Positions 19,397 through 33,889 of a DNA stretch of 64,000 bases are shown here, piece by piece. Each line of letters starts with the position of its first letter. The first letter of the stretch is position 1. Origin of the DNA: Betaproteobacteria bacterium (GTDB taxonomy: Bacteria > Pseudomonadota > Gammaproteobacteria > Burkholderiales > SG8-39). The stretch spans positions 189,159 through 253,158 of the forward strand of contig JADJPT010000003.1 of NCBI GenBank assembly GCA_016713125.1, in the 5' to 3' direction. The position numbers and the translations under genes were made by a program. The notes below the pieces were generated by a model that worked only from the letters and a program-made list of their open reading frames with translations, was not told where the DNA came from and searched no databases.

Positions 19397-21191
19397 TTCT
19401 TCCTTGCCGGGGGCAGGTCCGTGCACACGCCTTCGTACAGTTCGGCCGCCATGCCCACCGACTCTCCGAGAGTGGGGTGGGGATGGATGGTACGCCCGAT
19501 GTCCACCGCGTCCGCACCCATCTCGACGGCCAGGGCGACCTCGCTGATCAGATCCCCCGCGCCGGTGCCGACGATGCCGCCGCCGACGATGCGATGGGTG
19601 GCCTCGTCGAAGATCAGCTTGGTGAAGCCCTCGTCGCGGCCGTTGGCGATGGCGCGCCCCGAAGCCGCCCAGGGAAACTTGCCCACGCCGACCTTGATGC
19701 CCTGCGTCCTGGCCTCGGCTTCGGTCAGCCCCACCCAGGCGACTTCCGGATCGGTATACGCCACGCCGGGGATGACGCTGGCGTCGAAATGCGCCTTCTC
19801 GCCGCTGGCGGCCTCGGCCGCCACATGGCCCTCGTGCACGGCCTTGTGCGCCAGCATGGGATTGCCCGCGATGTCTCCGATGGCGTAGATGTGCGGCACG
19901 TTGGTGCGCATCTGGCTGTCGACGGGAATGAAGCCGCGCTCGTTTACCGCCACGCCGGCACTCTCCGCGCCGATCTTCGCGCCGTTCGGCGTGCGGCCGA
20001 CGGAGACCAGCACCAGGTCGTAGAGCTGCGGCTCGGCCGGCGCGTTCTCGCCTTCGAACCACACCTTGATGCCCTGCGGCGTGGCCTCGGCCCTGGCGGT
20101 GCGGGTCTTCAGCATGATGTTGTCGAAGCGGTGCGCGTTGTACTTCTGCCAGACCGCCACCAGGTCGCGATCCGGACCCATCATCAGCGCGTCCAGCATC
20201 TCGACCACGTCCAGGCGCGCGCCCAGCGTCGAGTACACCGTGCCCATCTCCAGGCCGATGATGCCGCCGCCGATCACCAGCATGCGCTTGGGCGCCATGC
20301 GCAGTTCCAGCGCGCCGGTGGAATCGACGATGCGCGGGTCGTCCTGCGGCAGGAACGGCAGTCTGGCCGCCTGCGAACCCGCCGCGATGATGGCCTGCGC
20401 GAACTTCACGCGCCGGGTGCCGGCCGCGCCGGCGACTTCCAGGTGGTGCGGGTCGACGAAACGGCCCACACCCTGCAGCACCGTGACCTTGCGCATCTTC
20501 GCCATGCCGGCCAGCCCGGTGGTGAGCTTGCCCACCACCTTCTCCTTCCAGCCGCGCAGCTTCGCCAGATCGACCTTCGGCTCGCCGAAGCTGATGCCGT
20601 GCTCGGCCAGGCGGCGCGCCTCGTCGGTGACCGAGGCGACGTGCAGCAGGGCCTTGGACGGGATGCAACCCACGTTCAGACAGACCCCGCCCAGCGTCGC
20701 GTAGCGCTCGACCAGCACCACCTTGCGGCCGAGGTCGGCGGCGCGGAACGCCGCCGAATAGCCGCCGGGCCCGCCGCCCAGCACCAGCACCTCGCATTCG
20801 AGGTCGGCGGGCGCGCCGTCGGGCGCGGCCGCCGCGGGCGCCACGGCAGGCGCCGCAACCGCTGCCGCGGCGGGCGCGGAGGGTGCCGCGGCGGCCGGTG
20901 CGCCACAGGTGTGGCAGCAATCTGCCCGCTTTGCGGCTCCTGGCGGGGAGTTTCGGCGGAAAGTGTCAGTATTGGCGAACCCATGGAGACCTTGTCGCCG
21001 AGCTTGAGCAGCAGCTCGCCGACCACGCCGTCGTGCGGCGAGGGGATCTCCATCGTCGCCTTGTCGGACTCGACGCTGATCAGGCTCTGCTCCTTCCTGA
21101 CCACGTCGCCGGGCTTGACCAGCAACTCGATCACCCCGACTTCCTTGAAGTCGCCGATGTCGGGCACCAGGACCTTGATGCTCTCAGCCAT
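19393..21191 (-). CDS. lpdA: Dihydrolipoamide dehydrogenase (PDH E3) with N-terminal lipoyl domain, frameshifted
   Basis: This E3 has about 599 residues. Residues 1-80 are a lipoyl domain with the modified lysine in ESDKATMEIPSP. An Ala/Pro-rich hinge and the FAD/NAD enzyme follow. The redox pair is in GGVCLNVGCIPSK, and the catalytic His/Glu in HPHPTLGESVGMA. One base is missing near 20903 in the hinge: the lipoyl domain and the enzyme lie in different frames, and the hinge becomes normal Ala/Pro sequence when corrected. Lipoyl-bearing E3 is typical of betaproteobacterial pyruvate dehydrogenase. It reoxidises the lipoyl groups of AceF with NAD. It lies 33 bases after aceF and overlaps rpiA. 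Confidence 0.93.
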
Positions 21192-21224
21192 AGGGTTTCG
21201 CCTGTGTATTGGATTGGCGTTGCG

Positions 21225-22470
21225 TCACAACAGGGAGCGCCGGATATCCGAGAGCACCGAGGACAGGTAGGTGGTGAAGCGTGCCCCGGCGGCGCCGTCG
21301 ATGACGCGATGGTCGTAGGACAGTGACAGCGGCAGCATCAGGCGCGGCACGAACTCCTTGCCGTTCCACACCGGGCGCATCTGCGACCGCGACACGCCGA
21401 GGATGGCGACTTCCGGCGCGTTGATGATGGGCGTGAACAGCGTGCCGCCGATGCCGCCCAGGCTGGAGATGGAGAAGGTGCCGCCCTGCATGTCGCCGGC
21501 CTTCAGCTTGCCGTCGCGCGCCAGCTTGGAGATCTCGCCCAGCTCCTTGGCCACGTCGAACACGCCCTTGCGGTCGGCGTCGCGGATCACCGGCACCACC
21601 AGGCCGCCCGGCGTGTCGACGGCGACGCCGATGTGATAGTAGTTCTTCACGATGACGTTCTCGCCGCCCTTGTCCAGGCTGGCGTTGAAGTTCGGGAACT
21701 GCTTGAGCGCGGTCACGCAGGCCTTGACCAGGAAGGCCAGCATGGTGAGCTTGAAGCCCTGCTTCTCGGCCTGCGCGGAGCTGTCCTTGCGAAAGGATTC
21801 GAGCTCGGTGATGTCGGCCTCGTCGAACTGCGTGATGTGCGGGATCGACACCCAGTTGCGGTGCAGGTAGGGGCCGGACAGCCGCTGTATGCGCGACAGC
21901 GGCTTGATCTCGACCGGGCCGAACTTGGCGAAATCCACCTCCGGCCAGGCCGGCAGGCTGAACGGCATGCCGCCGCCCGCGGGTGCCGGGGCGCTGAGGT
22001 CGACGCCGAGCTCGCGCGCGAACTTGCGCACCGAGGGGGCTGGCATGCGGCTTGGGCAGGGTTTCGTCGCGCGGTTCGCGCGGCACCGGCCTGCCGACCA
22101 CCACCGGCGGGACCGCCGGCGCTGCGGCAGGCGCTGCCGCCACCGCAGGCGCAACGGCGGGTGCGACGGCGGGCGCCGGCTCGGCTGCAGCGGCCGGTGC
22201 CGCAGGCGCCGGCGCAGCGGCGTCGGCCGCGGCCTCCTCCAGCATGAGCAGCAGCGTGCCCTTGGAGACCTTGTCCCCGACCTTGACCTTCAGTTCCTTC
22301 ACCACGCCGGCGGAAGGCGCTGGAATCTCCATCGTCGCCTTGTCCGATTCGACGGTGATCAGCGAGGATTCCGCGACCACGTGGTCGCCGGGTTTGACCA
22401 GCACCTCGATCACGGCGACCTCCTTGAAGTCGCCGATGTCGGGGATCAGAACTTCCTTGATGACAGGCAT
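21225..22470 (-). CDS. aceF: Pyruvate dehydrogenase E2 (dihydrolipoamide acetyltransferase), frameshifted and missing part of the subunit-binding domain
   Basis: This E2 has about 414 residues. One lipoyl domain (1-80, ESDKATMEIPAP), an Ala/Pro hinge, and a catalytic domain with the DHR motif (SYDHRVIDGAAG) are seen. An extra C near 22037-22042 shifts the frame at HASP; correction gives PSVRKFARELGVDL. The usual second half of the peripheral subunit-binding domain, with its KGTGPKGRI-type loop and following helix (about 25 residues), is absent: GVDL passes straight to SAPAPAGGG. Without it E1 or E3 docking would be impaired, unless the gap is an assembly deletion. GAGGAAC precedes the ATG. 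It follows aceE by 61 bases. Confidence 0.9.
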
Positions 22471-22531
22471 GTGCGTTCCTCGGGCGGGGAGCCGCCGTGC
22501 AGCCGGACGCACCGGCCGCGCGGCGTCGGGC

Positions 22532-25215
22532 CTAAACGGTGGTCGGGTCCGGCTTGGCCGGATCGATGTCGTACTTCCTGATCGCCTCGGTCACGGTGGT
22601 CGCCTTCACTTCGCCCTGCTCGGCGAGGGACTTCAGCGCCGCGATCGTCACCCAGTAACGGTTGACCTCGAAGAAGTGGCGCAGCTTCGCCCGCGTGTCC
22701 GAGCGGCCGAAGCCGTCGGTGCCCAGCGCGCGGTACACCCTGTCGCGCGGCACGAAGGGGCGGATCTGGTCGGAGAACGTCTTCATGTAGTCGGTGGCCG
22801 CCACCACCGGCCCCGGTCGCGCGGCCAGGCACTGCGTCACGTACGGCAGGCGCGGCGTGTCCTCCGGATGCAGCAGGTTCCAGCGCTCGGCGGCCAGCCC
22901 GTCGCGGCGCAGCTCGTTGAAGCTGGTGGCGCTCCACACATCGGCGGCCACGCCCCAGTCCTTCTCCAGCAGCTCGGCCGCGGCCAGCACCTCGCGCAGG
23001 ATGGTGCCCGAGCCCAGCAGCTGCACGCGCAACTTGCCCTTGGCGGCCGATTCGCGCAGCAGGTACATGCCTTTCAGGATGCCCTGCTCCACGCCCTCGG
23101 GCATCGCCGGATGCTCGTAGTTCTCGTTCATCACGGTGATGTAGTAGTACACATCCTCCTGCTCGGCGAGCATGCGCCGCAGGCCGTCCTGGATGATCAC
23201 CGCGAGCTCGTAGCCGTAGGTCGGGTCGTAGGACACGCAGTTCGGGATCACCGAGGCGAGGATCTGCGAATGGCCGTCCTCGTGCTGCAGGCCCTCGCCG
23301 TTCAGCGTGGTGCGACCGGCCGTGGCGCCGAGCAGGAAACCGCGCGCCCGCTGGTCGGCGGCGGCCCAGGCGAGGTCGCCGATGCGCTGCAGGCCGAACA
23401 TCGAGTAGAAGATATAGAAGGGGATCATGTTGACCCCCGTGGTCGAGTAGGCGGTGGCCGCGGCGATCCACGACGAGAACGCGCCGGCCTCGTTGATGCC
23501 CTCCTCGAGCACCTGTCCGGCCTTGTCCTCGCGGTAGTACATCACCTGGTCCTTGTCGACCGGGGTGTACTTCTGGCCTTCCGAGGAATAGATGCCGAGC
23601 TGGCGGAACATGCCCTCCATGCCGAAGGTGCGCGCCTCATCGGGGACGATGGGCACCACCTTGTTGCCGAGCGCCTTGTCGCGCAGCAGCGCGGTCAGGA
23701 TGCGCACGAAGGCCATGGTGGTGGACATCTCGCGGCCTTCGCCGCTGCCCTTGGTGACCTGCTCGAATGCCGACAGCGGCGGCACCGGCAGCGTGTGCTC
23801 GGCGCGCCGGCGCCGCTGCGGCAGATAGCCGCCCAGCGCCTTGCGGCGTGCATGCAGGTACTGCATCTCCGGGGAATCGGCCGGCGGGATGTAGAACGGC
23901 AGCTTCTCGAGCTGGTCGTCCGGAATCGGCACGTTGAAGCGGTCGCGGAACTCGCGGATCGTGGCGATATCCAGCTTCTTCAGCTGGTGGGTCGGATTCT
24001 GCGCCTGGCCCTGCTTGCCCAGGCCGTAGCCCTTGATGGTCTTGGCCAGGATCACCGTCGGCTGGCCCTTGTGCTTCACGGCGGCCGAGTACGCCGCGTA
24101 GATCTTGTGCGGGTCGTGGCCGCCGCGGTTCAGGCGCCAGATGTCCTCGTCGGTCATGCGCGACACCATCTCCAGCAGCTTGGGATGCTTGCCGAAGAAA
24201 TTCTTGCGCACGAAATCGCCGTCGTTGGCCTTGAAGTTCTGGTACTCGCCGTCGACCGTCTCCTCCATGATCTTCAGCAGGATGCCTTCCTTGTCGCGCG
24301 CCAGCAGCGGATCCCAGTACGAACCCCAGATCACCTTGATCACGTTCCAGCCCGAGCCGCGGAACTCGCCCTCCAGCTCCTGGATGATCTTGCCGTTGCC
24401 GCGCACCGGTCCGTCCAGCCGCTGCAGGTTGCAGTTGACGACGAACACCAGGTTGTCGAGCTTCTCGCGCACCGCCATGCCGATCGCACCCAGCGATTCC
24501 GGCTCGTCCATCTCGCCATCGCCGCAGAACACCCAGACCTTGCGGTTCTCGGTGTTGGCCAGTCCGCGCGCATGCAGGTACTTGAGGAAGCGCGCCTGGT
24601 AGATGGCCTGGATCGGCCCCAGTCCCATCGACACCGTGGGGAACTGCCAGAAATTCGGCATCAGCCAGGGGTGCGGATAGGAAGTCACGCCCTTGCCGTC
24701 GACGTCGCGGCGGAAATTGTTCAGCTGCTCTTCGCTCATGCGCCCTTCGAGCAGCGCGCGCGTAGATGCCGGGGGCCGAGTGCCCCTGGAAATAGATCAG
24801 GTCGCCGCCGTGGTTCTCCGAAGGCGCATGCCAGAAATGGTTGAAGCCGATTCCGAACAGCGTGCCGACCGAGGCGAAGCTGGCGATGTGCCCGCCCAGG
24901 TCGCCGTCGCCCTTGTTGGCGCGCGCCACCATCACCATCGCGTTCCAGCGCGTGTAGGAGCGGATGCGCTCCTCGAGGGCGTGGTCGCCCGGCGAGCGCT
25001 CTTCCATGTGCTGCGGGATGCTGTTGATGTAGGCGGTAGTCGCCGAGTACGGCAGATAGGCGCCGGAACGGCGCGCCTTGTCGATCAGGCGTTCGAGCAG
25101 GAAATGCGCGCGCTCCGGGCCTTCGCGGTCGAGCACGGCCTCGAGCGCGTCCAGCCACTCCTGGGTTTCGAGCGAATCGGCGTCGTTGGCCGGGGGAACG
25201 GGGCACTGCAGACAT
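22532..25215 (-). CDS. aceE: Pyruvate dehydrogenase E1 component (homodimeric), frameshifted twice
   Basis: This is an AceE-type E1 of about 894 residues that uses thiamine diphosphate to decarboxylate pyruvate and acetylate the E2 lipoyl group. Conserved parts include YLPYSATTAYINSIP, FQGHSAPGIYARA, the cofactor motif GDGEMDEPES, and TTLNGEGLQHEDGHS. Two frame breaks are present. One is at a CCCC run near 25199-25202, where removing a C joins the ATG to VPPANDADSLETQEW. The other is near 24757-24763 in a GC repeat before LLEGRMSEEQL. Both sides are fully conserved, so errors are likely. A GGAGGAG site precedes the ATG at 25215. It heads aceE-aceF-lpdA-rpiA. Confidence 0.93.
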
Positions 25216-25507
25216 GACTCCTCCAGCTTGTGGCTTGTTACGCCGAGGGCTTTCCGGCGCGGCGCACGCCCGCTTCTTTTGGATGCGGGACGGGCGAATT
25301 TTCGTCGAAGCTTAATACGTTAGTGCACCCTGCACAAACCAGCGCACCGCATGTTTCGCGCGCTGCGAAGCACGTATCGAGTGACTCGATGCAAGCCGCG
25401 CGCGAGGCAAACGGCAAATGCACGATTTTTCGTATCTTAAAACGACATACCGCATTATGCAATACCCGGAATGCTAGAATTCGACCCCGCATTCGACTCC
25501 TCCCCGC
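25216..25507. promoter_or_regulatory. Divergent aceE / folD promoter region
   Basis: These 292 bases are more AT-rich than their surroundings and hold no gene. A TAGAAT at 25475-25480, preceded by TGC as in an extended -10, lies 27 bases before the folD ATG. Perfect dyads occur at 25323-25335 (GTGCA-CCC-TGCAC), 25376-25390 (ATCGAGT-G-ACTCGAT) and 25452-25460 (GCAT-T-ATGC). They are candidate operators for a regulator of the pyruvate dehydrogenase operon; none matches a regulator I can name. On the minus strand TATTAA near 25315 is a possible -10 for aceE. Confidence 0.45.
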
Positions 25508-26235
25508 ATGAGCGCCCGCCTGATCGACGGCAAGGCACACGCTGCCTCGCTGCGCACCGAATTGAAACCCGAAGTGGAACGCCTGGCCGGCCTGGGCCTG
25601 CGTCCCGGACTGGCCGTCATCGTCGTCGGCGACAACCCGGCCTCGCGCGCCTATGTACGAAACAAGGTGCGTGCCTGCGAAGACACCGGCGTGCGCTCGG
25701 AGTTGCACGAATTCAGCGCCGATGTCACCGAAGCCGCGCTGCTCGAACGCATCGCGGCACTGAACGCCGATGCCGGCGTGCACGGCATCCTCGTGCAGCT
25801 GCCCCTGCCCGCGCACATCCCGGAAGCGCGGCTCACCGCGGCGATCTCGCCGGCCAAGGACGTCGACGGCTTTCGCGTCGAGAACGCCGGCGCCCTGCTG
25901 ACCGGCTTGCTGTTGCAAAAGGACGCCACCGTCACCATCTGTCATTCACGCACGCCGGATCTGCAAGCCCGCGCGCGCGATGCGGACATTCTGGTCGCCG
26001 CGGTCGGCAAGGCGAAACTCATCGTCGCGGAGATGGTCAAACCGGGTGCCTGCGTGATCGACGTGGGCATCAATCGCCTGCCTGACGGCAGGCTGGTCGG
26101 CGACGTCGATTTCGACGCCGTGCGGGCGGTGGCGGGGAGCATCACCCCGGTGCCCGGCGGGGTGGGACCGATGACCGTCGCCATGCTGGTGTCGAACACC
26201 GTGCAGGCGGCGCAGCGCCATTTACAGGAAAGAGC

Positions 26236-26239
<4 letters not shown>
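25508..26239 (+). CDS. folD: Methylenetetrahydrofolate dehydrogenase/cyclohydrolase FolD, lacking an internal block
   Basis: FolD interconverts methylene-, methenyl- and formyl-tetrahydrofolate. This copy has 243 residues; about 284 is usual. The N-terminal catalytic part is normal, with Y49 and K53 in AYVRNKVRACE, QLPLP, and the acids in PAKDVDGF. After GALLTG the sequence jumps to LLLQKDATVTICHSRT. The missing 40 or so residues normally hold a CTP-containing loop and the VGRS-IVGKP NADP-binding loop. The frame is kept. As written, cofactor binding would fail. FolD is usually essential, so an assembly deletion is suspected. The last bases overlap prlC (ATGA). Confidence 0.88.
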
Positions 26240-28291
<2,052 letters not shown>

Positions 28292-28309
28292 CCCTGCGGG
28301 GGTTCCTCG

Positions 28310-28863
28310 ATGCGCACGCTGGCCTGCCTTTTTCTCTCGCTGTTCGCCCTGACCTGCTGGGCCCAGCAGTACCGCTGGGTCGACGAGAAGGGCCGCGTGC
28401 AGTACTCCGACGTGCCGCCGCCGCCCTCCGCGAAAGGCGTGGAGAAGAAGAACCTCAAGGGCAGCGTGGTCGAGACCAGCGTCCTGCCGTTCCAGCTCAT
28501 GCAGCTGGCCAAGGACGCCCGGTCACGCTGTATACCTCGCCGACCTGCAAGGAAGGCTGCAGCATGGCGCGCGACGCGCTGAACCGGCGCGGCGTGCCGT
28601 TCCGCGAAGTGCAGGTGTGGGACACGCCGTCCAACGAGGAACTGATGAAGGTCTCCGGCGCCGACACAGTGCCCACCCTGACCGTGGGACGCACCGTGCA
28701 GAAGGGCTTCGAGGCCGGCGCCTTCGACCGCGCGCTCGACATCGCCGGCTATCCCAAAGGCCTGTCACCGCGCAAGCAGGCCGCGCCGCCGCTGCCGGAA
28801 AACTACGTCGCGCCCGGCGCGCCCCCGCCTGCGGAGAGCAAGCCCGCCGCCAAGCCGCAATGA
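28310..28863 (+). CDS. Exported DUF4124-glutaredoxin-like protein, frameshifted
   Basis: This product has about 184 residues. The signal peptide (MRTLACLFLSLFALTCWAQ) is followed by a short DUF4124 domain (YRWVDEKGRVQYSDVPPP). After a spacer comes a thioredoxin-fold segment resembling glutaredoxin, TLYTSPTCKEGCSMAR, with a CKEGC pair and VPTLTVG further on. A missing C near 28518-28521 separates the two domains into different frames; joining them gives a smooth sequence. The tail is Pro/Ala-rich. Export suggests a periplasmic thiol-disulfide role, not shown experimentally. It ends in an ATGA overlap with xthA. Confidence 0.8.
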
Positions 28864-29630
28864 AGCTGGCGACCTGGAACGTCAATTCGCTCAAGGTGCG
28901 CCTTGGGCATCTGACCGACTGGCTGGCCGCCGCGCAGCCCGACGTGGTCTGCCTGCAGGAGCTCAAGCTCGAGGACGCGAAGTTTCCGCGCGAGGAACTC
29001 GCTGCGGCCGGCTACCAGAGCGCCTGTTTCGGCCAGAAGACCTACAACGGCGTGGCCATCCTCGCGCGCGCGCCGCTCGCCGAGGTGGAGTTCGGCATCC
29101 CGGGCTTCGCCGACGAACAGAAGCGCGTGATCGCCGCCACCGTCGGCGGCGTGCGCGTGGTGTGCGTCTACTGCCCGAACGGACAGGCGGTGGGCTCGGA
29201 CAAGTACGAGTACAAGCTGCGCTGGTTCACCGCCCTGCGCGACTACCTGGCGGCGGAGCGCGCACGGCATCCGGAGCTGGCGGTCGCCGGCGATTTCAAC
29301 GTCGCCCCGGAAGACCGCGACGTGCACGACCCCAAGGCCTGGGAGGGACAGGTGCATGTGTCCGGGCCCGAGCGCAGCGCCTGGCGCGCGCTGCTGGAGA
29401 CCGGCCTGGTCGACGCCTTCCGCTCCTTCGAGCAGCCGGAGAAGTCGTTCTCCTGGTGGGACTACCGCATGATGGGCTTTCGCCGCAACGCCGGCCTGCG
29501 CATCGATCACATCCTGCTGTCGCCGCCGCTGTCGGCGCGCTGCACCGGCGTGAGCATCGACAAGGCGCCGCGCAGGCTGGAGCGGCCCAGCGACCACACC
29601 CCGGTGATCGCGGAAATCTCCAACATTTGA
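28860..29630 (+). CDS. xthA: Exodeoxyribonuclease III (AP endonuclease family)
   Basis: The 256-residue protein has the exonuclease III fold: MKLATWNVNSLKVRL with the first Asn, CLQELKLED with the metal-binding Glu, AGDFNVAPEDRDVHD, and the terminal PSDHTPVIAE with the catalytic Asp-His. It cuts DNA at abasic sites during base excision repair and trims 3' ends. Length and motifs are normal and the frame is intact. It overlaps the preceding gene by ATGA and ends just before a double-hairpin repeat. Confidence 0.95.
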   Translation: MKLATWNVNSLKVRLGHLTDWLAAAQPDVVCLQELKLEDAKFPREELAAAGYQSACFGQKTYNGVAILARAPLAEVEFGIPGFADEQKRVIAATVGGVRVVCVYCPNGQAVGSDKYEYKLRWFTALRDYLAAERARHPELAVAGDFNVAPEDRDVHDPKAWEGQVHVSGPERSAWRALLETGLVDAFRSFEQPEKSFSWWDYRMMGFRRNAGLRIDHILLSPPLSARCTGVSIDKAPRRLERPSDHTPVIAEISNI

Positions 29631-29632
29631 AA

Positions 29633-29692
29633 CCGGAGAGCCGCTCCTGGAGCGGCTCTCCTGTCAATCGACTTGCCTGATTCGGCAAATTC
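29633..29692. repeat. Double-hairpin repeat element, copy 1
   Basis: Three bases after the xthA stop a perfect 13-base-pair stem begins (GGAGAGCCGCTCC and its complement around TG/G). Then comes CTGTCAATCGAC and a second hairpin, TTGCC-TGATTC-GGCAA. A second copy lies at 63022-63080. The two agree at about 48 of 60 positions, and several stem changes are compensatory, so the structure is conserved. No T run follows, so it is not a standard terminator. Both copies sit between convergent genes. Confidence 0.65.
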
Positions 29693-29713
29693 GGAGGTCG
29701 GGCCGCCGGCCGT

Positions 29714-30682
29714 TCACTCGGCCTTGATGCCGGCCGAACGTATCACCGCACCCCATTTGGCGATGTCGGCGCGCACGATGGCGGCCAGCTCGGCCGGCGT
29801 GTTGCCGACCGGATCGGTGCCCAGCGCCTGCATCTTCTCCTTCACGTCCGGCAGTTGCACGATGCGCGCGACCTCGGCGGACAGCCGCGACACGATCGCC
29901 GGCGGCGTGCCGGCCGGCGCGAACAGCGAGCTCCACAGCACCACCTCGGAATCGGGCAGTCCGGCCTCGGCCATGGTCGGCAGTTCGGGAAGCGCCGCGG
30001 AGCGCCTGGGCGAGGTCACCGCCAGCGCGCGCAGGCGTCCGGCGCGCACCTGCGCCACCACCGGCGTCGAGTCGACGAAGGTCAGTGCGACATCGCCGCT
30101 CATCACGGCGTTGATCGCCTGTGCGCTGCCCTTGTAGGGAATGAAGTTCATCTGTGTGCCGGTGCGCAGCTTGAACAGCTCCGCGGCCAGCTGGAAGGGC
30201 GTCGAACCCGAGCTGTAGCTGAGCGCGCCGGGCTTCGCTCTAGCCAGCGCGATGAGGTCCTTCACCGAAGTCGCGGCGACGCCCGGATGGACCACCAGCA
30301 GCAGCGGGAAGGAACCCATCATCGTGATGGGCGCGAAGTCCCGCTCGGCGTCATAGGGCAGCTTGGCGTACAGGCCGGGGTTGACCGCCATGGCGCCCGA
30401 GGCGCCGACCAGCAGGGTGTAGCCGTCGGCCGGCGCCCTGGCGACGAACTCGGTGGCGATGATGGCGTTGGCGCCCGGCTTGTTGTCGATCACCACCGGC
30501 TGGCCCCAGGACTCCGACAGCCTGGCGCCCACCAGCCTGGCGATGATGTCGTTGCCGCCGCCGGGCGGGAAGCCGACCACGATGCGCAGGGGCTTGGACG
30601 GATAAGTCTGCGCCAGCGCCGAAGAATGGGCGGCGGCAAAACAAAGCGCCGCGAGGAACGCGGCGCGCAATCCTGTTTTCAT
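29714..30682 (-). CDS. Bug/TctC family tripartite-transporter substrate-binding protein
   Basis: This is a 322-residue periplasmic binding protein. The start at 30682 has a GGAGGAG site and gives a clean signal peptide (MKTGLRAAFLAALCFAA, ending ALAQ). The Bug pattern follows: YPSKPLRIVVGFPPGGGND, then NKPGANA and a C-terminal DIAKWG. These proteins are very abundant in Burkholderiales and usually bind small carboxylates; many act without a linked membrane part, as here, where no TctA/TctB gene is near. The ligand is unknown. The stop lies between GGCCG and CGGCC. Confidence 0.92.
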   Translation of the reverse strand: MKTGLRAAFLAALCFAAAHSSALAQTYPSKPLRIVVGFPPGGGNDIIARLVGARLSESWGQPVVIDNKPGANAIIATEFVARAPADGYTLLVGASGAMAVNPGLYAKLPYDAERDFAPITMMGSFPLLLVVHPGVAATSVKDLIALARAKPGALSYSSGSTPFQLAAELFKLRTGTQMNFIPYKGSAQAINAVMSGDVALTFVDSTPVVAQVRAGRLRALAVTSPRRSAALPELPTMAEAGLPDSEVVLWSSLFAPAGTPPAIVSRLSAEVARIVQLPDVKEKMQALGTDPVGNTPAELAAIVRADIAKWGAVIRSAGIKAE

Positions 30683-30755
30683 GGTGTCTCCTCCTCGTGC
30701 GCCGCAGTATAGCGGCACGCGAGGAGGCCCCACGAAGCCTCAGTCGCTCAGTCGC

Positions 30756-32345
<1,590 letters not shown>

Positions 32346-32479
32346 CGGGGGCTCCTGGTACGAACGAAATGTGGCGATTTTGTTGCGAAGCACAACTCTA
32401 TATTGCCTCGCACAAAAATGGGGAATTTCGTTATGCGAAACTCCACCCCACATCAGGAAATCTTCGCCCGGCCGCCGCC
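32346..32479. promoter_or_regulatory. aceB upstream region with a TTTCG dyad
   Basis: The 134 bases between aceB and ntrC, both on the minus strand, hold no gene. On the minus strand TATAGA near 32398-32403 is a possible -10. Just upstream is a perfect dyad TTTCG-TTATG-CGAAA (32426-32440). Its core TTATGC recurs in the GCAT-T-ATGC dyad of the aceE/folD region, so one regulator could act on both acetyl-CoA-related operons. This is an inference from two short matches. Confidence 0.35.
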
Positions 32480-33877
<1,398 letters not shown>

Positions 33878-33889
33878 CAGATCCCACAG

